Of a DNA stretch of 64,000 bases, positions 17,257-25,493 are shown one piece after another (position 1 is the first letter of the stretch; each line of letters begins with the position of its first letter). The translations under genes were made by a program, and so were the position numbers. Location of the stretch: positions 1,798,001 through 1,862,000 of the forward strand of contig CAWEUM010000005.1 of the NCBI GenBank assembly GCA_963812255.1, in the 5' to 3' direction. The notes under the pieces were generated by a model. It made no database searches, was not told the origin of the DNA, and was given only the letters and a program-made list of their open reading frames with translations. Source of the stretch: DATJGR01 sp963812255 (GTDB taxonomy: Bacteria > Pseudomonadota > Gammaproteobacteria > Pseudomonadales > Azotimanducaceae).

Positions 17257-18042
17257 ATGAGCCTCAAAGAACTGAGCTACGAAAAGGATGGTGCGGTCGG
17301 CATCATTACACTGCGTCGTCCTGAAGCAATGAATTCACTGACGTACACACTGTACATGGAACTCGAAGATACGGTGCGCGCCAGCGATGCGGCGGCGCTG
17401 ATCATCACCGGTGAAGGCCGCGCATTCTGCGCCGGCGACGACGTCAAACAGATTCTCGGCGGCACGCAGGGACCCCCGCAGGAGGCGATCGACCGTGGCC
17501 GGAAGACCGGCGGCCTGACCCCGGCGGCTGACGCCTTGCTGTACACCGACATTCCGGTTATCGCCGCCGTGAACGGACCCGCCGTCGGCTGGGGCATGGA
17601 ACTCGCATTGATGGCGGACATCCGCGTCGCATCCGAGCGCGCCAAGTTCGCGGAGTTGTTCGTGGTCCGGGGCTTATGTTGCGACGCGGCCGGGCTCGGC
17701 CGTCTGGCACAAATCGTGGGCCGCGAGTGGGCGGCAGAGCTGTTGTTCACCGGCGAAGTAATCGACGCCGAACAGGCGCGCGCCATCGGTCTGGTGTCGC
17801 GTGTGGTGCCGCATGACGAGCTGCTACCGACCGCTCTTGGCATCGCCAGGAAGATCGCGGCCAATCCGCCGCTTGCGGTGAAGGCTTTGAAAGCGGGGTT
17901 GCGCCGCACACTTGACCCGGACTGGCGCGACGTCGGCGCGTGGGCCATCGGGCAGATCTCCGAACTGCGCAAGACCGAGGACTCGAAAGAGAGCGTACGA
18001 TCATTCCTGGAAAAGCGCGAACCCAAATTCGTCGGGCGCTGA
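17257..18042 (+). CDS. enoyl-CoA hydratase/isomerase family protein
   Basis: A 261-residue crotonase-fold protein. The first oxyanion-hole segment is GEGRAFCAGDDVKQ and the second AVNGPAVGWGMELALMAD. In the segment where hydratases carry the two catalytic Glu residues the sequence reads LFVVRGLCCDAAGLGRL; one Glu (AELFVVRG) is retained but the second position is Asp/Ala, so the protein may be a hydratase with altered chemistry, an isomerase or a hydrolase. GGGGAG precedes the ATG. It would act on acyl-CoA esters in the cytoplasm; no other beta-oxidation gene is adjacent. Confidence 0.85.
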   Translation: MSLKELSYEKDGAVGIITLRRPEAMNSLTYTLYMELEDTVRASDAAALIITGEGRAFCAGDDVKQILGGTQGPPQEAIDRGRKTGGLTPAADALLYTDIPVIAAVNGPAVGWGMELALMADIRVASERAKFAELFVVRGLCCDAAGLGRLAQIVGREWAAELLFTGEVIDAEQARAIGLVSRVVPHDELLPTALGIARKIAANPPLAVKALKAGLRRTLDPDWRDVGAWAIGQISELRKTEDSKESVRSFLEKREPKFVGR

Positions 18043-18052
18043 TGGCCCGTCG

Positions 18053-19054
18053 CTAGCCGGCGGCCGGTGGGTCGATCCCTTGACCCCGCTTCCCGACACC
18101 GGCCAACGGCCGCACGAAGCGGACCAGCAGCGAAAGAAAAGCATCGCGCACGAAGAATGCCGAATGCCCGCCGCCTTCGATCAGCTCGACCGATTTGCGC
18201 GGCGCACGGATCTCGGCCGCATAGGCCGCAACCAACGACAGCACCGTGAATGCGTCGCGGTCGCCGTGGAAGAAAAACATCGGCACGTCGAAGTCCAGGC
18301 CGAGCGTGCGCGCGTCGAATTCGACGAGTTCGTCGCGCAGTTTCGAATAGGCCGTCATCGCTGTCGTCAACACGTCGAGTTGCGGCAGGTCCGGCGCAAC
18401 GTAGTGCGCGCCGGCCGGCGGTGCGTTGAGCGCGGCCATTGCGTCCGGATCGAGTGCAGCAAACGCCGCCTGCTCGGCCGGCGTCAGCGCCCCTGCGTAC
18501 TTCGATTTGATCGCGTCGGTTGCAGCATCCGGATAGGGCGGCGGACCGAGCGCCTCGAGTTCGCGAATCGCCGTCTGATCACCTGCCGCGCGCGCCCGCT
18601 CAACCACCATCGTGTAGCTCTCGCGTTCCTGGCATGCCCAATCGACGATCTGTCCAGTGCCTATGTACGAAAAGAACAGATCAGCACGCTCTTTGACCAT
18701 CTTCAACGCGATGATCGAACCACCCGACACACCGAGCAGCGCAAGCTTCGCGATACCCAATCGTCGACAAGCGAACTGTGCCACAGCGATGCCGTCGAGT
18801 GCGATGCGGTCGAACGTCAGCGCGCCGGTATTCGCGTCACCGTTTTTGGCTTGGGTCGCACCGGCGCCCGGCTGATCCCACTGAACGAGCGTGAAGTCGG
18901 ATTCCCACAATGCAAAAAACGGAGCCATACGACTCAGCGCAGCGCCAGGTCCGCCAACGATCAACAACGCGGGATTGTTCGTATCGCGGCCACGCAGCGT
19001 GACCCACTGGTCAACACCGTGGACCGCAACGAATCGACCTTCATCGATGCTCAT
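18053..19054 (-). CDS. alpha/beta hydrolase (proline iminopeptidase-like)
   Basis: A 333-residue alpha/beta-hydrolase. The oxyanion-loop GGPGAAL (~34-40) and WDQPGAGAT are typical of the proline iminopeptidase branch; the nucleophile elbow is GVSGGS, the acid probably Asp in FHGDRDAFT and the His in GGGHSAFF near the C-terminus. A helical cap lies between ~140 and 240. The substrate cannot be told; peptides or small esters are likely. It converges with the enoyl-CoA hydratase (10 bp apart) and is divergent from the acetyltransferase. No clear ribosome-binding site is seen. Confidence 0.85.
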   Translation of the reverse strand: MSIDEGRFVAVHGVDQWVTLRGRDTNNPALLIVGGPGAALSRMAPFFALWESDFTLVQWDQPGAGATQAKNGDANTGALTFDRIALDGIAVAQFACRRLGIAKLALLGVSGGSIIALKMVKERADLFFSYIGTGQIVDWACQERESYTMVVERARAAGDQTAIRELEALGPPPYPDAATDAIKSKYAGALTPAEQAAFAALDPDAMAALNAPPAGAHYVAPDLPQLDVLTTAMTAYSKLRDELVEFDARTLGLDFDVPMFFFHGDRDAFTVLSLVAAYAAEIRAPRKSVELIEGGGHSAFFVRDAFLSLLVRFVRPLAGVGKRGQGIDPPAAG

Positions 19055-19107
19055 GAGCGGAACTATTACATATAATCGCCGCCCGCAATCAGCATGGCCC
19101 AGCGACG

Positions 19108-19707
19108 ATGACGTGGCTGAAGACCGTTACCTTGCAGAGCAGCCGCGTCACACTGACACCGCTCGAAGTCGGCCATCACGATGCGCTCGCCGATGCGATC
19201 CGGGATGGCGAATTGTGGAAGCTGTGGTACACGAATATCCCTACGCCGGAACGTCTGGCTGCAGAGATCGATCGACGCGTGAAGGCGCAAATCGAAGGTG
19301 CGATGCTGCCATTCGCGGTAATCGACAACGCGCTCGGCATGGCCGTCGGCATGACCACGTTCATGGCGATCGACGCCGCCAACCGACGGGTCGAGATCGG
19401 CGGCACGTGGTACCGCAAAAGCGCACAACGCACGGATTTGAACACGCAGGCGAAGCTATTGCTGCTTTCGCACGCGTTCGAAACGCTCGACTGCATCGCG
19501 GTTGAGTTTCGTACGCACTTCTTCAACCATGCCAGCCGCAGGGCGATCGAGCGCCTCGGCGCCAAGCTCGACGGAATTCTCCGCAGCCATCAGTTCGCCG
19601 CAAATGGCACGCTTCGTGACACGTGTGTATACAGCATCATTGCGACCGAGTGGCCGACGGTGAAGACGCATCTGACGTGGCAACTCGAGCGGCCGCGGGA
19701 TCACTGA
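19108..19707 (+). CDS. GNAT-family N-acetyltransferase (RimJ/RimL-like)
   Basis: A 199-residue GNAT of the RimJ/RimL branch: the opening LQSSRVTLTPLEVGHHDAL, the beta-strand AIDAANRRVEIGGTWYRKSAQRTDLNT, and HAFETLDCIAVEFRTHFFNHASRRAIERLGAKLDGILRSH split over motifs A and B. It would transfer an acetyl group from acetyl-CoA to a protein N-terminus or small amine. The canonical acetyl-CoA loop (Q/RxxGxG/A) is weak, replaced by AQRTDLNTQAK, which is common in this branch. Its last 7 bp overlap the convergent sigma/ankyrin gene. Confidence 0.85.
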   Translation: MTWLKTVTLQSSRVTLTPLEVGHHDALADAIRDGELWKLWYTNIPTPERLAAEIDRRVKAQIEGAMLPFAVIDNALGMAVGMTTFMAIDAANRRVEIGGTWYRKSAQRTDLNTQAKLLLLSHAFETLDCIAVEFRTHFFNHASRRAIERLGAKLDGILRSHQFAANGTLRDTCVYSIIATEWPTVKTHLTWQLERPRDH

Positions 19708-21740
19708 TCGAGAATCGCCTCGACTCCATCGAGCAGTTCGGCCTGGCCAACCCACTCACCCGGATGACCCGAGAACGGTTCGGCAACGAGGAACGGTTGG
19801 GTGAGGTAATCGAGTAGCTTACGCGCGCGAGCAACATCGGTTTCGGTTTGCGGGTCCTCGCTCGCGCGGGACCGTTCACGGAACAAGTCGAACATTGGAT
19901 CGATCTGCGCATAGTCGCCCAGTAACGCGGCAGCGCGCGCCGCGACTTCGACGTGGCGGCTGCCGACGAACTGGGCCGTCAATGCGTCGGACAGCGACGC
20001 CGACGGATCGATCGAGGGGAACAGACGCTGCTTCGCGCGTCGCCGGTCGAGAACGATCTGCGCCGCATAAGGCGGCGATATTTCGCGCCAGATGTCCTCG
20101 GCCCGTTCCGGAAACGGTGTGACGACGATGGTCGTAATCCGGCCCGGTCCACCATCGCTCGACAATCGCACCAGGCTTGCCTCGACATCGGCTTCGAAGC
20201 CGGACTCGCACAGCAGCACAACAAGCACTTCGCCACACGCATCGCGCATCGCGTCCGCGCGAGCGAGTCCGGCCGCAAACACATCGCGTCGTTGCGCCGC
20301 GGTCGCTTCGAAGCTCACCAGACTGTGTTCCACGCGGTCCGCAATACCCAGCTCGGCCATTTCCGCTTGCCAGTCGCGCAGATCGAATGGACGCTGGGTG
20401 AACCCGGTCCACAGCGCACGTGCGCCGCCACGCAACGTCACGCGCTTCGAAAGTTCACCGAGCAATACGACCATTCCGACGCCGGCCTTGAACGGGAATC
20501 GAACGAGACCCCCACGACGCAGGGGCACGAATAGATCCAGCGCCTTGATGCCGCTCCACAGCACACCGGCGGATGGATCGTTCCCGAAATGTTCACCGTT
20601 TGAGGACGCGTTCTTACGGTCGATCGCGGGCGCGCGCGTTGCCAACATTGCTGCCAGTTCCGTGTGGCCGTTCAACTCTGACCAGTCGGTTGGCGTGCGG
20701 CCGTGTGCGTCGAGCACGTCGCTTCGGGCACCCCGCGCAAGCAATTGCGCCGCCATATCCCGCAGTCCGCGCATCGCCGCAACATGCAACGGCGTATTGC
20801 CTGCCGCCGCGACCACGTTCGGATTCGCGCCACGGGCGAGCAGTTCGCGCAGATGCGCGACCCGGTTCATCACCGCCGCCGCCCACAGCGGCGACTCGCC
20901 CGTGACGCAGCCACACACGCCATCGACATCGGCGCCGGCATCCAGCAACAGCGTCTGCATTGCCAGATCGTCGCGCTCGATTGCGGTGATCAACGCGGTT
21001 GCCCGCGATGCAAACGGCAGAACGCCGTCGTAGACGAGGCTCGGATCCCACTCCTGCTGCGCATGAACCAGTTCAGGCGAGCGCTTCAGCATCCGCTCGA
21101 CGGCCGATCGATCGCCGGCACGCAGCGCAATGAAGAACGCTACGGTGTCGGAAAACTGATGGGTTTTGGACGGACGGAACTTATCAACAGTGTCCTGCAT
21201 GAGTCGGTCTCCTTCATCGCGCAGGCGCGCACGTGCGCGCCGCAGTCGTCGCTTGATCGTCGTCAGGGGCAACTCGAGGAATTGCGACAGTTCGGGACCC
21301 GAGACATCAGCAAAATAATGCAACGCGACGACGATACGTTCCGCGGCTGGCAAACCTTCCACGGCCAGCCGCAGCCATTGCGCGCGTTCGACATCGGCGA
21401 GGCTCTCGACGATGTCGCGTGTCGCCGCGGTGATGTCGAGCGCCTGATCCAACGGCACCCACCTCATCCGCCGGCGCCGTGTGGCACGGTCGCAATGTTT
21501 GATCACCAGCCTGCGCAGCCAGCCCGGAAATGCCGCCGGCTCGCGCAACTGATGCAGATTCAGATGTGCCTCCAGGAATGCTTCCTGAGATACATCCCGC
21601 GCGATCTCGATCTCCCCGAGCCAGCCGAATGCCGCGCCGACCGCGAGATCCTGAAACGCGATCACCAGTTCGGAGAACGCAGCAGCCTCGCCCCGCTGGG
21701 CACGTTCGACTAAGGCTGTGTAGTCGCGCTGTATCTTCAT
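19701..21740 (-). CDS. ECF sigma factor - ankyrin repeat - F1-ATPase beta-like fusion protein
   Basis: A 679-residue protein of three parts. (1) ECF sigma factor: region 2 ~8-90 (ARDVSQEAFLEAHLNL, FPGWLRRLVIKHC) and region 4 ~125-178 (LPAAERIVVALHYFADVSGPEL, LPLTTIKRRLRRARARL). (2) Ankyrin repeats ~200-370, e.g. GNTPLHVAAMRGLRDMAAQLL and GRTPTDWSELNGHTELAAML. (3) Residues ~395-679 follow the ATP synthase beta subunit almost colinearly: SGIKALDLFVPLRRGG, a P-loop-equivalent KAGVGMVV, ERAEDI/YAAQIVLDRR, LFPSIDPSAS, FVGSRHVEVA, DVARARKLLDYLTQPF and SGHPGEWV. The P-loop Lys is Met, so ATP hydrolysis is unlikely. No anti-sigma gene is adjacent; the C-terminal parts may regulate the sigma unit in cis. 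The divergent region upstream is ~390 bp. Confidence 0.9.
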   Translation of the reverse strand: MKIQRDYTALVERAQRGEAAAFSELVIAFQDLAVGAAFGWLGEIEIARDVSQEAFLEAHLNLHQLREPAAFPGWLRRLVIKHCDRATRRRRMRWVPLDQALDITAATRDIVESLADVERAQWLRLAVEGLPAAERIVVALHYFADVSGPELSQFLELPLTTIKRRLRRARARLRDEGDRLMQDTVDKFRPSKTHQFSDTVAFFIALRAGDRSAVERMLKRSPELVHAQQEWDPSLVYDGVLPFASRATALITAIERDDLAMQTLLLDAGADVDGVCGCVTGESPLWAAAVMNRVAHLRELLARGANPNVVAAAGNTPLHVAAMRGLRDMAAQLLARGARSDVLDAHGRTPTDWSELNGHTELAAMLATRAPAIDRKNASSNGEHFGNDPSAGVLWSGIKALDLFVPLRRGGLVRFPFKAGVGMVVLLGELSKRVTLRGGARALWTGFTQRPFDLRDWQAEMAELGIADRVEHSLVSFEATAAQRRDVFAAGLARADAMRDACGEVLVVLLCESGFEADVEASLVRLSSDGGPGRITTIVVTPFPERAEDIWREISPPYAAQIVLDRRRAKQRLFPSIDPSASLSDALTAQFVGSRHVEVAARAAALLGDYAQIDPMFDLFRERSRASEDPQTETDVARARKLLDYLTQPFLVAEPFSGHPGEWVGQAELLDGVEAILDQ

Positions 21741-21872
21741 GGCGGCGAGTCTGACGCCCGGGTTCCCAATGAGTGCTTAGCACCCTGTTAACCCAATAAG
21801 ACCCGTTTTGCGTCGATCCGGATACCCACACCGACAACAAACAATCGGCGGCGAACCCGCGCCAGTATCACG

Positions 21873-22025
21873 TCAGCGAATCGGCCCGAGCGCGACCAGT
21901 CCCAGCAACAACGTCCGGATTGTAGCCCGGAGCATCTTCTTCGCTCGCAACCACACCACGCCACGTTGCAAGACGATGACGTCGTCGACGGTTCCGTCCG
22001 AACGTATTGTGAGTCCCTCATCCAT
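21873..22025 (-). CDS. possible 50-residue ORF in the sigma-fusion/lon gap
   Basis: Low-confidence small ORF. AAAGG lies four bases before the ATG. The product would be acidic at first (MDEGLTIRSDG), basic in the middle (LRAKKML) and hydrophobic near the end (TLLLGLVALG). No family is recognised. It lies within the 394-bp stretch between the sigma/ankyrin fusion gene and lon, which otherwise holds only a short palindrome (CGCCC-TC-GGGCG at 22093-22104) that may help terminate lon transcription. Confidence 0.25.
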   Translation of the reverse strand: MDEGLTIRSDGTVDDVIVLQRGVVWLRAKKMLRATIRTLLLGLVALGPIR

Positions 22026-22134
22026 GGGCCTTTGATACGCTCGACCACCCGCCGGCGGAACGCGCGCCCGCCGAAAAATCACGTCGGGTTTTCGCCCTCG
22101 GGCGGGTCAGCAATCACCTACACAAAAACGCGGG

Positions 22135-24540
22135 CTAGTCGCGCTGTGGTTCCAACGCCGCGGCGATGGCGTCGTCGACCTCAGAGAGCCAGATGAACTC
22201 GAGGTTGTTGCGGACATCGCTCGGGATGTCCTCGAAATCCCGGCGATTACGGGCTGGCAGCAAAACGCGGGTGATTCCGGCAGCGGCGGCCGCGACGACC
22301 TTTTCCTTGATGCCGCCGACCGGCAGGACCAGACCACGCAGGCTGATTTCTCCGGTCATCGCCGTGTTGCTGCGTACCGTGCGGCGGGTGAGGAGCGAAA
22401 CGAGCGCCGTGAACATCGCGACCCCCGCGCTCGGCCCGTCCTTGGGGGTAGCGCCGGCCGGAACATGGATGTGAATGTCGCTGTTCGGAAACACATCCGC
22501 ATCGATGTCGAGCGCGGCCGCGCGATTCTTGACGATACTGAGGGCAGCCTGGGCGCTTTCACGCATCACCTCGCCAAGTTGACCCGTCAGCAACAGCGAG
22601 CCTTTGCCGGGAACGCGGCTGGCCTCGATGAACAGGATGTCGCCGCCGAATGGGGTCCATGCGAGCCCGGTGGCGACCCCCGGCACGCTGGTGCGCATCG
22701 CAACTTCGTTTTCGAACCGTGGCGGCCCGAGACTCGCTGCGAGATCTTCGGCGGTGATCAGTGCCTTCGCCGTATTTCCCTCTGCGACGCGAACCGCGGC
22801 GCTTCGCAGTGCGCGGCCGATTTCGCGCTCCAGCGCCCGCACGCCCGCTTCGCGGGTGTAGTCGCGAATGATGTGGCGGAGCGCGTCTTCGTCGAACTCG
22901 GCCTGCTCCGTCGTCAGCCCGTTCGCTTCGAGTTGACGCTGCACCAGATACCGCTGCGCGATCTGCAGCTTTTCACCTTCCGTGTAGCCGGCAAGACTGA
23001 TGATCTCCATGCGATCGCGCAGTGGTGCTGGAATCGTGTCCAGCATGTTTGCTGTGGCGAGAAACGAGATGCGCGAAAGATCGAAAGGGACCCCGAGGTA
23101 ATTGTCGCGGAAGGTCGCGTTCTGTTCAGGATCCAACACTTCTAGCATCGCCGCGGCCGGATCGCCTTGAACACCGCTGCCCATCTTGTCGATTTCATCG
23201 AGCATCATCACGCAGTTGCGCGCCTTCGCCTTGCGGATCGCCTGGATGACGTTGCCCGGCAGTGCGCCGATGTAGGTGCGGCGATGTCCTCTGATTTCGG
23301 CCTCGTCGTGAACGCCGCCCAGGCTCAAGCGTACGAACGGCCGATCCATCGCACGCGCGATGGACTGACCGAGCGAGGTTTTGCCAACTCCCGGCGCGCC
23401 GACGAAGCACAGGATCGGCGCCTTGCCGTTGGGCGCCAGTTTCCGTACCGCCAGGTATTCGACGATGCGGCGTTTGATTTTTTCCAGCCCGAAGTGATCC
23501 GCGTCGAGGATGCGCCGTGCCGCTTCGATGTCGATCGGTTTTTCTTCCGACAATGCCCAGGGCAGCTCGATCAGCCAGTCGATGTAGGTGCGAACCATGC
23601 CGGCTTCCGCGGCCGCTTCAGGCATACGTTCGTATCGACGCAGTTCCTTGCGTGCGGCCTCTTCGACTTCCTCAGGCATCTGCGCTTTTGTGATCGCCTC
23701 ATTCAGTTCCGCGATCTCGGGCCCTTTGCCGTCGGCTTCGCCGAGCTCGCGCTGGATCGCCGCCATCTGTTCGCGCAGGATTGCTTCGCGCTGGCGTTCG
23801 TCCAGCGACGCCTTGGTCTGCCGACCGATTTCCTGTGAGAGCCGCAGCACTTCGATCCGTTTAGCCAGGATTCGTGTGACCCGGTCCATGCGCTCGCTGA
23901 CATCGATCGTCTCGAGAATTTCCTGCTTCTCGTTGGCGGTGATGTCGAGATACGCAGCAACCAGATCGGCGAGATGTCCGCCTGATGGGGCCGATTGGAC
24001 CGCAGCGATCAGTTCCTGCGGGACTTGCGGCAACAGTTCGAGCGCTTCGACGGCCTGCCGCCGCAGGTGGATCGTGCGTGCTTCGACCTCGGGTGTGAGC
24101 GCTTCGTCGGTTTGCTCGATGCGCAGCACACGCGCGGCGAGCAACGGCTGCTGCTGCACAAAATCCACGACGCGAAAGCGCTGCTCGCCCTGCAAGGCGA
24201 GGTGGTGACTGCCGTCGGGCGCATTCACGTAGCGCAGGATGCTCGCGACGGTGCCGACGCGGTGCAGGTCGTCTGCCGAGGGTTCCATCAGTTCTGCGTT
24301 TCGCTGCATCAGAATGCCGATCGGCCGCTGCTCACGAAGCGCTTGCTGAGCGGCTTTGATCGAAAGCTCGCGCGTGAGGGCGATCGGAAACAGGGTGCCC
24401 GGAAACAGAACCGTGTCGCGAACCGGAACGATGATCAGCGCGTCCGCCGGCACACTCGAGGATGCTGCGGGCTCGGCGCTTGCGGTCTTCTCGGCGTCGT
24501 TGCCGCGGGGCGCCCCATCGTCGTCTGACATGGATGTCAT
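22135..24540 (-). CDS. lon: ATP-dependent protease Lon
   Basis: An 801-residue LonA-type protease. The N-terminal substrate domain (~37-240) starts at IIVPVRDTVLFPGTLFPIAL; a coiled coil (~230-300) precedes the AAA+ module with Walker A GAPGVGKTSLG and Walker B VMMLDEIDKMGSG, and the proteolytic domain ends the protein with catalytic Ser ~704 (PKDGPSAGVAMF) and Lys ~745 (GGIKEKVVAA). It degrades damaged and regulatory proteins in the cytoplasm. The first ~35 residues are acidic and Ala/Ser-rich, an extension not in E. coli Lon. hsp20 lies 9 bp upstream on the same strand, so the two form an operon. An ATG three codons in is an alternative start. Confidence 0.95.
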   Translation of the reverse strand: MTSMSDDDGAPRGNDAEKTASAEPAASSSVPADALIIVPVRDTVLFPGTLFPIALTRELSIKAAQQALREQRPIGILMQRNAELMEPSADDLHRVGTVASILRYVNAPDGSHHLALQGEQRFRVVDFVQQQPLLAARVLRIEQTDEALTPEVEARTIHLRRQAVEALELLPQVPQELIAAVQSAPSGGHLADLVAAYLDITANEKQEILETIDVSERMDRVTRILAKRIEVLRLSQEIGRQTKASLDERQREAILREQMAAIQRELGEADGKGPEIAELNEAITKAQMPEEVEEAARKELRRYERMPEAAAEAGMVRTYIDWLIELPWALSEEKPIDIEAARRILDADHFGLEKIKRRIVEYLAVRKLAPNGKAPILCFVGAPGVGKTSLGQSIARAMDRPFVRLSLGGVHDEAEIRGHRRTYIGALPGNVIQAIRKAKARNCVMMLDEIDKMGSGVQGDPAAAMLEVLDPEQNATFRDNYLGVPFDLSRISFLATANMLDTIPAPLRDRMEIISLAGYTEGEKLQIAQRYLVQRQLEANGLTTEQAEFDEDALRHIIRDYTREAGVRALEREIGRALRSAAVRVAEGNTAKALITAEDLAASLGPPRFENEVAMRTSVPGVATGLAWTPFGGDILFIEASRVPGKGSLLLTGQLGEVMRESAQAALSIVKNRAAALDIDADVFPNSDIHIHVPAGATPKDGPSAGVAMFTALVSLLTRRTVRSNTAMTGEISLRGLVLPVGGIKEKVVAAAAAGITRVLLPARNRRDFEDIPSDVRNNLEFIWLSEVDDAIAAALEPQRD

Positions 24541-24549
24541 CCTGAAAAG

Positions 24550-24954
24550 CTAGGCGGTCTTGTGGAGGCTGACGAGCAGGCAGCCATTCGATGCGCTGCG
24601 CCGTACCGCAGCATAGCGCCCGGGCGGTAGCGGTACGCGGCGTTCGAAGCGGCCTTGGGGAAGTTCGAGCCGATGGATGACCGCGGTACGCAGTTCCGGC
24701 GGGTGCTCGCGCCGACCCGACACGCGAAGCGAACCGTCCTCGATCACCGTCTCGACGTGGTCCGGATCGATTCCCGGCAATGCGACGATGATGAGAACCA
24801 TGTCCTCGAGTTCGAGCATGTCGACCGGCGGCTCCCAGGCAATGTTCTCGGATGCGGGGAGCGGGCGAAAAAACTGCTGCTGCAGATGCTCGGCACGCGT
24901 CAGCACCGCGACTGCTTCGGACCACATCCAGCCGTAGAAATTGTCACGCGCCAT
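24550..24954 (-). CDS. Hsp20/alpha-crystallin small heat-shock protein
   Basis: A 134-residue small heat-shock protein. The alpha-crystallin domain (~40-134) shows WEPPVDMLELEDMVLIIVALPGIDPDHVE, IEDGSLRVSGRR, and FERRVPLPPGRY, the last being the A-x-x-x-x-G/F-x-R-x-x-x-L-P region. It would hold unfolding proteins and hand them to chaperones or, given the operon, to Lon. The C-terminal I-x-I oligomer motif is not obvious; the end is LLVSLHKTA. The frame is open to 25209, but CGGAG precedes the ATG at 24954 and the homology begins there. I could not find a convincing sigma-32 promoter upstream. Confidence 0.9.
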   Translation of the reverse strand: MARDNFYGWMWSEAVAVLTRAEHLQQQFFRPLPASENIAWEPPVDMLELEDMVLIIVALPGIDPDHVETVIEDGSLRVSGRREHPPELRTAVIHRLELPQGRFERRVPLPPGRYAAVRRSASNGCLLVSLHKTA

Positions 24955-25100
24955 CTTCGCAACTCCGCTGCGCAAACTTTGTCGGGAACGTCCCGGGGAA
25001 ACTACCTCGACAACTGCATCGTGTCGAATGGTCGACGTGCCGCGGCTCGAACTCACGGTTTCACAGCAGTGTGCATTCGCCGATCCGTGGGCTTCAATTG

Positions 25101-25418
25101 TTATTGCACGTGGATCCCGCCGGTAATTCCGCCCACGCAAGTGCCGAAAACCTGACCGGTGCTTATGCGGCAGTGTCCGCCATACCCACAATCGGCGTCC
25201 GCCGTGCATTTGTTCGCGGCCGGTCTGGCGGACTGCGTCGGATCCGAGTCTCGATCATGAGGAAGTGCGGGCAGCATCCCGCCGGTGCACACGCCCCCAC
25301 CCTGACCGGGCCGCGCCGAGCAGTGCGAGCCCAGCTCGCAATCCCTGTCGGATTCACATGCGGCCATCGCAACCGACGAAGCCCACATCAGAACCACGAA
25401 TACGATCCGGATCATCAT
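25101..25418 (-). CDS. small secreted protein with two Cys-rich repeats
   Basis: A 105-residue protein with an N-terminal signal peptide (~1-19, ending ..SSVAMAA) and two copies of a C-x5-C-x5-C-x9-11-C unit: residues ~20-43 (CESDRDCELGSHC...GVC) and ~70-92 (CTADADCGYGGHCR...GTC). The spacer between them is Pro/Ser-rich. The eight Cys probably pair within each unit, giving two small disulfide knots in the periplasm or outside. Similar C-x5-C-G-x-G-x-x-C units occur in other gammaproteobacterial secreted proteins; I know of no function. GGGAG lies upstream of tandem ATGs. Confidence 0.7.
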   Translation of the reverse strand: MMIRIVFVVLMWASSVAMAACESDRDCELGSHCSARPGQGGGVCTGGMLPALPHDRDSDPTQSARPAANKCTADADCGYGGHCRISTGQVFGTCVGGITGGIHVQ

Positions 25419-25493
25419 GGTGCCTCATCTCCCAGTTGCCGCCGAGAATGCGCGGGCTCGATTCGGAGTGCAATGCACCTCGGGCCAGTCGCC

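Noticed and set aside
24955..25100. Possible sigma-32 heat-shock promoter before hsp20
   Set aside because: I could not find CTTGAA with a correctly spaced CCCCAT-like -10 on the minus strand; only loose matches.
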